The position numbers and the translations under genes are program-made. The notes below the pieces were generated by a model. That model saw only the letters and a program-made list of their open reading frames with translations. It did no database searches and was not told where the DNA came from. From Antedon mediterranea (lineage: Eukaryota > Echinodermata > Crinoidea > Comatulida > Antedonidae), in assembly GCF_964355755.1 (NCBI RefSeq), contig NC_092673.1, positions 24,307,001 to 24,371,000 on the forward strand: a stretch of DNA of 64,000 bases. Direction: 5' to 3'. Below, piece by piece: positions 60,701 to 64,000 of this stretch. Numbering within the stretch: the first letter of the stretch is position 1; the number at the start of each line of letters is the position of its first letter.

Positions 60701-62943
60701 AGGAAAGGAAAAAACTTAAACATCATTCTACAATAATTGACTAATCTACCAACAACGTACCATCGTTTCATAACGCTGTGAGCTTGATCAATATAAAATC
60801 ATATTTACATAATTTATTAGTTTTTGGTTACTAGATCAACCATCACCACCAACATTATTTCAGCTTTTTCACATTTTTAAACTGTTATACTTGATTTACA
60901 GATCATGTTGTGTGTGAAGATGAATTCAAATATGCCTTGCTGGCAAATAATTGCCTCTGTCCAGCAACTTCCACTTTTGTAACCTTGCTTATACACACAT
61001 CAAGAGGAGTGTAAGTTTTCATCTATATTGGTCAAAGTAATTACTACCAACCTCTCAGTTTAAGACAGAAGTTATAGAGTAATCCAATTTACTGAAACAG
61101 TTTGTTTGAATAGGTGTTAGACAAAAAAAAACCCATACAATCAATTGGCCGAGTAGTTAAAGGCACAAAATCAGCACAAGTTTAAGGATGTACTTGACTA
61201 TTTCTGGTGGTAGAACAAGTCTTCTCGGATTAGTGTGTACATGTTGCTTGTGTGAACTTTAGTGCATACTTTTGAAGATTTTCCCTGGTGTATGCCTACT
61301 GGTTAATCTCAGCCTAAAAATTCTGGTGGTAGAAGAATAAGGGGTTAAAACTAGAGGTCCAGTGTACACATGCACCTTAAGAAAACTAGTCCATCTGAGC
61401 CCCTCTTTAATGAGCATAATCATTTTTTCTATTTTTCTCGTTCTTATTTGATTTCCAACTATTTTTATTATTATTTGTTTACTTTACTTTTTTAATTTAT
61501 TCATTTTATAATTTCAGTGAAGGAGAAAGTGCAAGTTCCCACTGGCAGAAAGTTTACGGTAGATGTTCAGGCAACGAAATTTACCACATTCAACTGAAAA
61601 CAAGTCGATTCTTTGGAGAATATGAGGGGAAAAGTTTTACATTTGCAACATTTAATGCACATAAAAAGTAAGAGAGTCATGGAGTTGACAAATTTTGCCT
61701 AAATATTATTCATAATATTGTATATGTAATTTCTATAATTCTAAAAAAAAATCTTAATAGTTTTAATATAAACATATGTAATATAGAGACTCTGTGTTGT
61801 GTTACCTTGAGATAATTTTTGTTGCTGTTAAAAGACATCAAATAATTATTGTTAATTGTGCAAGTTTGCCTACATTTCCCAGGATCTTATGTTTATCTGA
61901 TCCATGCCAAAATAATTATGTGTAATAATCACAAAGAATATCTCTTTAACTTGGAGTTTTGATTACATGTTTTTTTTCAATCATAAAGATATGGCGTATC
62001 ATTAATCGGAATTAAACGTCAAGATTGCGTAGCAGATCTTCAACTTAACCCCGGGCCAAAGCACATACTTAAAGACACAGATACGTGTTATTATATGAAC
62101 ATTACGAAAGAGGAGTATTCATCGTTCATTTTAGCGCACCCACGGGAAGAAAAGGAAAAAGTTGACAAAAAGGACAGTAAATCTTCTTCTCCAATTACTA
62201 GTGACCCAAACGTCTCCAAGTTGGAGAGTGCCATTTGTAGTGTAGGTAAGTAATTGCTATCGTAGTTTTTTGATTTAAAACAAAAATGTATTCTCTTTAC
62301 TCAATGCAATCAAATACCCAATAGGATTTAGAATCAGATTTTTGTGTATTGATCACTACAAAATACATACCATGCATTTATTCTGTATGCATCAGTGACT
62401 TAATACAAGATGGTGACATTCAGAAAAACTGAAAGTGAAATTAAAATTCTTATATATAATATTACACTATTTGAAAAAGGTTAGGGGTTTGTCTCCTGGT
62501 GTGCTGATCTGAAAGGCGCTGCACTGCTGGGTCCTTAGAGAGCCATAATCTGAATTATTTTACTCATCTACCTTTACTGTTACCTTTTATTGTAATAAAA
62601 CTAATAATAAATATATTATGTCATATTTTGTAGTGTTTTTAATAATTCTTTTTATATGCTGTATTAATGTTATTACTTCTGTATATTGGTGTAAGTATGG
62701 ATAACCTATATTCATAATGAACAATAGCATGTTCTAACAAGCTTATTCATCCTCTAATACTTTATATTATATAATACTTTATATTATATAATACTTTATA
62801 TTATATAATACATCCACATTTATTATATTATGATGAAGGTACATTAGCCCTAGAGATGCACCACTATGGGCCAAATAAGACAGGTGAATCTCCAGAAAAA
62901 GAGCGAACTGAACCATCGGGTCAGGAGACCCCCTCCGGCAACG
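30679..62943 (+). CDS. KCNT: SLO2-type potassium channel (KCNT1/KCNT2 family), 5' part
   Basis: Eighteen exons joined at GT-AG introns give 640 codons plus one base, with every junction in phase. Family knowledge: SLO2 channels are tetrameric potassium channels of the plasma membrane, opened by intracellular sodium and chloride through cytoplasmic RCK domains; they have no charged S4 sensor. Seen here: N-terminal [20 protein letters not shown]1 in exon 3, S2 exon 6, S3 exon 7, an S4 without Arg (exon 8), S5 exon 9, filter TVGYGD at residues 244-249 and S6 in exon 10, RCK1 from exon 11 to 17, linker in exons 17-18. RCK2 and the C-terminus are outside the window. Whether the animal has one or two SLO2 genes cannot be told. 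Introns hold Helitrons and many hairpin MITEs. Confidence 0.95.
31339..31680. other. Intron 1 stretch with locally repeated blocks
   Basis: Blocks such as GAAATAAGTGGAAATATTAA plus TTGTTGATAAA occur near 31210 and again near 31379, and TTTCACCTGTAATGTTTC-like pieces recur. An old duplication; no coding sign. Confidence 0.45.
32018..33473 (-). mobile_element. Helitron (copy B), 1456 bp
   Basis: On the minus strand it starts A|TCTATATATAAATTTACG at 33473 and ends with the hairpin GGTACGCGAGCGAAGCGAGC and CTAG|T at 32018. It shares long blocks with copy A (for example GAAAACCGGTTGAACAGCT and GACAGGCCGATTTTCTTT). Intact ends, no protein-coding capacity. It lies in KCNT intron 1 in antisense orientation. 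Confidence 0.85.
33935..34025 (+). repeat. tRNA-like SINE fragment
   Basis: GTGGTCTAAAATTAGGTAAG resembles an A-box region and AAGTTCAAATCTC a B-box, about 45 bases apart as in a tRNA head. Followed by the hammerhead-type repeat. Not a good cloverleaf. Confidence 0.35.
34200..34410 (+). repeat. Dispersed repeat with hammerhead-like core, copy 2
   Basis: CTGAGGA (34206-34212, one change from CTGATGA), TACCCGAAAGCTCTGC, then two rearranged copies of the GATCCAGCCACTGATACC-type unit and TTTTTTCCAGTAAT. Same family as at 8.0 and 43.7 kb. The core mutation predicts loss of activity. Confidence 0.5.
35177..35514. mobile_element. MITE with perfect 21-bp inverted repeats
   Basis: TTTAAAGATGTATTGTCCCC(C) and its exact complement bound 338 bases. 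The inner part includes CATTGGCTGGCAGCCAATTTG. Related copies lie at 36141-36357 and, inverted and diverged, about 49280-49510. Confidence 0.9.
35533..35657. mobile_element. Palindromic CArG MITE, copy 3
   Basis: GCTCTGTCTACACTATCAAA to AGACAGAGCTTTA. Internally GATGTGCCCAAATATATGAT, in which the CArG box is disrupted. Confidence 0.8.
36141..36357. mobile_element. Diverged copy of the 21-bp-TIR MITE
   Basis: TTAAAGATATATTGCCCC at the left and ACATCTTTAATAA at the right, with the shared inner ATCTTCATTTTTCATGTTT. Internally shortened relative to the 35.2-kb copy. Confidence 0.7.
37274..37302. repeat. Perfect 13-bp-arm palindrome
   Basis: ATGGAGGAAATAA, three bases, then the exact complement. 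Similar in style to the palindrome at 9.08 kb. Confidence 0.85.
37711..37838. mobile_element. Palindromic CArG MITE, copy 4
   Basis: TTTAAACTCTGTCTACACTA to ATAGTGTAGACAGAGCTTAA. Contains CCAAATATGG at 37764-37773. A GC-richer stretch (37560-37640) just upstream is not explained. Confidence 0.85.
38853..38932 (+). CDS. KCNT: KCNT exon 2
   Basis: Acceptor CTTACAG, donor GTAAGTTG. Reads [20 protein letters not shown] then IKNQRS: the strongly conserved cytoplasmic N-terminal segment before S1. Confidence 0.95.
39067..39202. mobile_element. Palindromic CArG MITE, copy 5
   Basis: CTAAAGCTGTCTACACTC to a decayed right end GTGTATAAAGAGAGCTTAAG. CCAAATATGG at 39134-39143. Just downstream of KCNT exon 2. 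Confidence 0.75.
39910..40868 (-). mobile_element. Helitron (copy C), decayed
   Basis: The 5' end A|TCTATATATAAATTTACG lies at 40868 on the minus strand. The interior matches copies A and B with many changes and deletions. At the 3' end only one half of the hairpin (GCGAGCATACCATCTAG) survives, so this is the oldest copy. Confidence 0.75.
42292..42391 (+). CDS. KCNT: KCNT exon 3 (S1)
   Basis: Acceptor TTTTCCTACAG, donor GTAACT. Reads [20 protein letters not shown] then [12 protein letters not shown]: the S1 helix and the start of the extracellular loop. Confidence 0.95.
42529..42688. mobile_element. Palindromic MITE, about 160 bp
   Basis: AAGGCCAATTTTTACAGA..GCGGTAACACTAAGCGG is mirrored by CCGCTTACCGTTTATACC..CTGTGTAAATTGGCC. 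In KCNT intron 3; class unknown. Confidence 0.75.
43019..43048 (+). CDS. KCNT: KCNT exon 4, 30-base microexon
   Basis: T-rich acceptor TTTTTTAG, donor GTAAGT. Adds [10 protein letters not shown] to the S1-S2 loop; vertebrate KCNT1 also has a CWG-type motif there. Phase 2 at both ends and a multiple of three, so skipping keeps the frame. Confidence 0.78.
43430..43459 (+). CDS. KCNT: KCNT exon 5, 30-base microexon
   Basis: Acceptor TTTTTTCTTCGATAG, donor GTAAGT. Adds [10 protein letters not shown] to the S1-S2 loop. Same phase and same length as exon 4. The trailing TG joins exon 6 to give Trp, as expected before the conserved PILxxxRK segment. Confidence 0.8.
43586..43745 (-). repeat. Dispersed repeat with hammerhead-like core, copy 3
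   Basis: On the minus strand: CTGATGA (43725-43719), AGGGCTAGTGTTGCCC, GAAA, GCTCTGCTAA, then the GAGATCCAGCCACTGATACC unit once and a TTTTTTCAGTAAT end. This is the best preserved core: the GGGC/GCCC stem II and GAAA box are intact. Stem I pairing is not obvious. It lies downstream of KCNT exon 5, antisense to the gene. Confidence 0.5.
44505..44680 (+). pseudogene. 3' end of a non-LTR retrotransposon
   Basis: [20 protein letters not shown] resembles the LWNxLP..FK tail of L2/CR1-type ORF2. It is followed by GTACAGCGCATTGAGAGCTT, GCGCTATATAAG and an ATT run, the usual 3' end of such elements. Confidence 0.5.
45808..45967. mobile_element. Palindromic CArG MITE, copy 6
   Basis: AAATGTCTACACTATCAAAC to TTTGATAGTATAGACAGCTA. 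Perfect CCATATTTGG at 45893-45902 and 45914-45923. Confidence 0.82.
46320..46428 (+). CDS. KCNT: KCNT exon 6 (S2)
   Basis: Acceptor TTTTTCTAG. Reads [20 protein letters not shown] then [18 protein letters not shown]2. Donor GTGATT is weaker than its neighbours. Ends in phase 0. Confidence 0.95.
46633..46707 (+). CDS. KCNT: KCNT exon 7 (S3)
   Basis: Acceptor TTTTTGTAG, donor GTAAGT, 25 codons. Reads [20 protein letters not shown] then PFVIT: S3. Confidence 0.95.
46735..47040 (+). repeat. Dispersed 'GGGACACT' repeat, locally amplified
   Basis: Three to four diverged units of about 85 bases with AAGGGGACACT, GGAAATGAACAA, GGGGCAGTATATG, TTTGACACTG and CCAACCCCTATTCAGGAGAC. It directly follows KCNT exon 7. 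Confidence 0.65.
47586..47743. mobile_element. Palindromic CArG MITE, copy 7
   Basis: TAAAGCTCTGTCTATATTAT to ACATAAAGTGTAGACAAACC. CCAAATATGG at 47659-47668. Confidence 0.8.
48003..48140 (+). repeat. Dispersed 'CAGTAGAACCC / GGGACACT' repeat
   Basis: CAGTAGAACCCGTTCAGGGG, then AAGAAGGGACACT; same family as 20.8 kb. Confidence 0.55.
48262..48345 (+). CDS. KCNT: KCNT exon 8 (S4 region)
   Basis: Acceptor TTATCCACAG, donor GTAAG, 28 codons. Reads [20 protein letters not shown] then KELLENLF. No arginines, matching the SLO2 lack of a voltage-sensing S4. Confidence 0.95.
48353..48560. mobile_element. Possible MITE after KCNT exon 8
   Basis: GTTTCTGCTGTGAATAACCA and GTTATCAGCAGAAACGGGAA are partial inverted copies, with AACCAGTTATTAAC and AACCGGTTAAAT inside. 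The outer boundaries are uncertain. Confidence 0.4.
48941..49035 (+). CDS. KCNT: KCNT exon 9 (S4-S5 linker, S5)
   Basis: Acceptor CATTACAG, donor GTAAG. Reads [20 protein letters not shown] then [11 protein letters not shown]. Ends with a split Cys codon. Confidence 0.95.
49280..49510 (-). mobile_element. Diverged inverted copy of the 35.2-kb MITE
   Basis: GTCAAATTTGCTGCCAGCCA and GTTTTTGGTTTGATTT mirror 35336-35385. Terminal repeats are not preserved. Confidence 0.5.
50155..50335 (+). CDS. KCNT: KCNT exon 10 (pore and S6)
   Basis: Acceptor TTTTTTCTTGCAG, donor GTAAAAT. Contains the turret [10 protein letters not shown], pore helix FTVVTFS, selectivity filter TVGYGD (residues 244-249) and S6 ending LVVLPVQ. 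The filter is intact, so a functional pore is expected. Confidence 0.97.
50618..50736. mobile_element. Palindromic CArG MITE, copy 8 (left end lost)
   Basis: CACATCAAACTAGTTTGATA to CATAGTGTAGACAGAGCTTA. Perfect CCAAATATGG at 50673-50682 and 50694-50703. The outer 10-15 bases of the left arm are missing. Confidence 0.78.
50888..51625 (-). pseudogene. Non-LTR retrotransposon 3' fragment
   Basis: A minus-strand frame (51374-51619) reads [20 protein letters not shown], then [13 protein letters not shown] and [13 protein letters not shown]. This is the typical HNYNTR..LWNxLP..FKKKLK end of a LINE ORF2. The rest toward 50888 is AT-rich 3' untranslated sequence with GTCTCGTAGGGACCCAC. No catalytic domain. 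Inside KCNT intron 10. Confidence 0.7.
52517..52681 (+). CDS. KCNT: KCNT exon 11 (start of RCK1)
   Basis: Acceptor ACTACACAG, donor GTAAATT, 55 codons. Reads [40 protein letters not shown]: the S6-RCK1 link and first strand of RCK1. The first ATG is internal, not a start. Confidence 0.95.
52859..53017. mobile_element. Palindromic CArG MITE, copy 9
   Basis: TTAAGCCTTGTCTACACTAT to GATAGTGTAGACAGAGCTTT. Perfect CCATATATGG at 52909-52918. One of the best preserved copies. Confidence 0.88.
53065..53135 (-). repeat. tRNA-like SINE head
   Basis: On the minus strand GTGGCTTGGTGGTTTATGAT is A-box-like and CCGAGTTCAAGTTC B-box-like, with about 40 bases between. No clean cloverleaf or anticodon stem, so a SINE or tRNA pseudogene. 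Confidence 0.45.
53211..53347 (+). CDS. KCNT: KCNT exon 12 (RCK1)
   Basis: Acceptor TTCTCTTTTAG, donor GTATTG. Reads [45 protein letters not shown]: central strands of RCK1. Confidence 0.95.
53743..53806 (+). CDS. KCNT: KCNT exon 13 (RCK1)
   Basis: Acceptor TTAATCATCAG, donor GTAAGC. Reads [20 protein letters not shown] then EA. Ends in phase 0 before a 6.7-kb intron. Confidence 0.93.
54100..54275 (-). repeat. Dispersed 'GGGACACT' repeat
   Basis: CCCCTATTAAGAAGACACAT, GGGGATGTCCCTTGAATAGA and CTTAATAGAGGTCTCCC in inverted arrangement; same family as 46.7 kb. Confidence 0.5.
54539..55330. repeat. Degenerate tandem array, 120-160 bp units
   Basis: Repeated blocks: AATGAAAATGTAATATTCA, ATGACGATGTAAAAGTCATC, ATCACACAGCGTAGGCCTGA, AAATTCATCATTAACAGCGT, AGTTATAGGCCTAA. 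Phased copies begin near 54539, 54698, 54850 and 54971, then decay. It lies in the long KCNT intron 13. No coding capacity. Confidence 0.82.
55427..55553. mobile_element. Palindromic CArG MITE, copy 10 (right end lost)
   Basis: CTAAGGTTCTGTCTACAGTA to GGACATGTCACAGCTC, where the right arm stops. Perfect CCATATATGG at 55471-55480. Confidence 0.78.
55912..56101. mobile_element. MITE, about 190 bp
   Basis: AAGGCTTGGTTCCCACTAG and CTAGTGGGACCAAGGTTTA are inverted ends, with GACGTAATGTAAG and CTTTACGTCAAT further in. Possibly Harbinger-like. Confidence 0.65.
56102..56205 (+). repeat. Dispersed 'GGGGACGCC' repeat
   Basis: CCTCTATTAAGGGGACGCCT and AGGGATTCCACTGTAG; same family as 20.8 kb. Confidence 0.5.
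56445..56528 (+). CDS. KCNT: Candidate alternative KCNT exon 13a
   Basis: Between exons 13 and 14 lies an open 84-base stretch bounded by CTGTCTGCTATATAG and GTAAGC. It is exactly 28 codons in phase 0, matching the phase-0 junction it would enter, and reads [20 protein letters not shown] then NRSMRDRA. Without it exons 13 and 14 join collinearly with known family members, so it would be an optional, strongly basic insert in RCK1. I do not recognise the peptide. It could be a chance open frame. Confidence 0.42.
58183..58238. repeat. 18-bp tandem repeat, three copies
   Basis: TCAAAATGACCAGAACAT occurs three times in a row. Confidence 0.95.
58837..59250. mobile_element. Diverged copy of the 21.2-kb element
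   Basis: CCTGCAATGTTTGACGTTTT, AGCATTAAACCAGGTCATTT, GCACTACCTAAGTAGCTTGC and GTTAGGCCTAGCTGGTAA follow the same order as at 21173-21400. Confidence 0.6.
59251..60487. other. End of KCNT intron 13, nothing recognised
   Basis: Extremely AT-rich; an 83-codon Lys/Asn-rich open frame on the minus strand at 59585-59836 reflects composition only. Confidence 0.5.
60488..60596 (+). CDS. KCNT: KCNT exon 14 (RCK1)
   Basis: Acceptor ATTTTATAG, donor GTTGGT (weak). Reads [20 protein letters not shown], then [16 protein letters not shown]. Confidence 0.95.
60902..61010 (+). CDS. KCNT: KCNT exon 15 (RCK1)
   Basis: Acceptor GATTTACAG, donor GTAAGT. Reads [20 protein letters not shown], then [16 protein letters not shown]. 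Confidence 0.95.
61518..61667 (+). CDS. KCNT: KCNT exon 16 (RCK1)
   Basis: Acceptor TAATTTCAG, donor GTAAGAG. Reads [49 protein letters not shown]. Confidence 0.95.
61989..62245 (+). CDS. KCNT: KCNT exon 17 (end of RCK1, linker)
   Basis: Acceptor TTTTTTTTCAATCATAAAG, donor GTAAGT. Reads [33 protein letters not shown], then a Lys/Ser/Glu-rich linker ending LESAICSV. The linker is shorter and less basic than I recall for vertebrate KCNT1. Confidence 0.94.
62757..62815. repeat. 17-bp tandem repeat
   Basis: ATACTTTATATTATATA repeated about 3.3 times directly upstream of KCNT exon 18. It may account for that exon's poor acceptor tract. Confidence 0.92.
62839..62943 (+). CDS. KCNT: KCNT exon 18 (linker)
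   Basis: Completes G|GT Gly and reads [20 protein letters not shown], then [14 protein letters not shown] before donor GTATGT. GTLALEM resembles the GTVAMDL that follows RCK1 in vertebrate KCNT1, which fixes the acceptor at GATGAAG. That acceptor lacks a clear pyrimidine tract. Confidence 0.8.
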
Positions 62944-63617
62944 GTATGTCAACAGACTATTGCACAGGGTTATCGGAGCAACACATCTGCAGCACTCATA
63001 TCTGTAGTCTTGCCATATGTCATGTGTCTTGGTGTTTTTTGTTGTTGTTGGTTTGGTGTTCATCTGTTGTATGCTTTCTATCTGTTTTATGCTTTCGGTA
63101 TCATTTTTTGGTCAAAGTAAAGTTTCTTTGAGTGCCGTTTTTTTATTTCAGATATAAATTTATTAATGTTATGTTTGTTTGAAGATCATAATCTTATTAT
63201 TTATGAAATGTTTGTTTATTCAAAGTGAATTTTCTCAACAGTTTTGTTCAGCAAACATAGCCAAATTATCAAAGCTTTAATATCTATTTATTAACTAACA
63301 ACTCTATCTCTCTATGTGTATTTTCGTTTTCCATGGGGAATAGAATTTCAAATTTAAATGGTAAATGCAACATTAAAACTTGTTCACTTAAATGCGCTGT
63401 TAAATATTAACAGAAAATAAACTCTACAGAAAGTTCCCAATCCCAAAACATATTTTTTATAGATGCTTTTTAAATTGACTGAATATTCAGTCATTTTCAT
63501 TTAAAGGCATGTTTTTCCCAATAATTATTTTGATTTTAAATCAAATCAAAATGGTGAAATATTAGTTGCATTATAAACAATTCCTTTTCTTTGTTTGCAA
63601 TGTTGATGAGAGTTTGG

Positions 63618-63692
63618 TATGGCGTAGTAGTAAGACGTATCAGATTAGCATGAGAGAGGCATTTGTTCGAGACCTCCCTGCGTCATAGGCCT
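63618..63692 (+). repeat. tRNA-like SINE head or tRNA pseudogene
   Basis: TGGCGTAGTAGTAAGAC is A-box-like and TTTGTTCGAGACC is a good B-box, spaced as in a tRNA. The aminoacyl stem does not pair and no clear anticodon loop is visible. Confidence 0.5.
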
Positions 63693-63966
63693 AATTGCTT
63701 CTTTCCTTAGATAAAGATACTTTACTAAATTTGCCTCGCCCTTTAGACTCCATGTAAGGTTGGTTGTACAGTACTAATACACGTTATTTCAGGATCCCTG
63801 TACCACCCAAGTGTCATTTGTTGGTGTTATTGTAAAGAAGATGTATGAGCCTATATAGTTCTTAATTCTAATTCTAACTTTTACTTTTGGTATATATTAT
63901 TCTCTTCTTCATTAACCTATTACTGTTTACTATAAGTTTTTCTTTTCTCTCTACTCTTTCCTAAAG

Positions 63967-63975
63967 GATATAGAG
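63967..63975 (+). CDS. KCNT: Possible next KCNT exon start (or 9-base microexon)
   Basis: A very strong pyrimidine tract (TTTTCTTTTCTCTCTACTCT then TTCCTAAAG) precedes GATATAGAG and GTATGC. A 9-base exon would preserve phase 1. Without splicing, the frame stops 19 bases downstream of the GTATGC. The window ends before this can be judged. Confidence 0.2.
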
Positions 63976-64000
63976 GTATGCAATATTTAAAATAAAAACA

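Noticed and set aside
62757-62815. 17-bp repeats considered as a CRISPR-like array
   Set aside because: The units are directly adjacent without spacers and the genome is eukaryotic. It is a simple tandem repeat.
63152-63232. Possible KCNT exon after TTTTTTTATTTCAG at 63151
   Set aside because: The acceptor is good, but the frame entered from exon 18 gives DINLLMLCLFED and then a stop after about 25 codons, with no donor and no resemblance to the SLO2 linker.

Overview
This is a window of an AT-rich, intron-rich animal nuclear genome, probably from a marine invertebrate. The evidence is GT-AG introns of kilobase size, one ion-channel gene spread over more than 33 kb, and a dense load of eukaryotic transposons (a Ty3/gypsy element, Helitrons, palindromic MITEs, non-LTR retrotransposon tails, tRNA-like SINEs). 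There is no bacterial operon structure. I cannot name the species. The repeat flavour and the strong excess of the octamer TAGGCCTA suggest a deuterostome such as an echinoderm, but that is only an inference.

Right half, from 30679 to the end: the only host gene I recognise. It is the 5' two thirds of a SLO2-type potassium channel (KCNT1/KCNT2, Slack/Slick family) on the + strand. I reconstructed eighteen exons by hand. Every junction keeps the reading frame and gives 640 continuous codons: the N-terminus, S1 to S4, S5, the pore with TVGYGD, S6, the first RCK domain and the start of the RCK1-RCK2 linker. RCK2 and the C-terminus lie beyond 64000. Two neighbouring 30-base microexons encode the S1-S2 loop. 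A possible extra 84-base in-frame cassette exon lies in the 6.7-kb intron inside RCK1.

Left half, 1 to 30678: no host gene recognised. The main object is a 4.84-kb Ty3/gypsy retrotransposon (12724-17565) with identical 169-bp LTRs, a 4-bp target duplication and one intact Gag-Pol frame. Its leader carries a perfect 163-bp inverted copy of its own gag. It sits inside a Helitron (11992-19402). Two more Helitron copies of the same family (32018-33473 and 39910-40868) lie in the channel gene's introns. Around 6.9-7.9 kb one MITE lies inside another, and a paralogous empty site near 20.3 kb shows the outer insertion junction.

Across the window about ten copies of a 120-180 bp palindromic MITE recur, eight of them in introns of the channel. 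Most carry one or more perfect CC(A/T)6GG (CArG) motifs. Three copies of a repeat with a hammerhead-ribozyme-like core occur at 8.0, 34.2 and 43.7 kb. Tandem arrays lie at 1-250, 8084-8230, 24205-24775 and 54539-55330.
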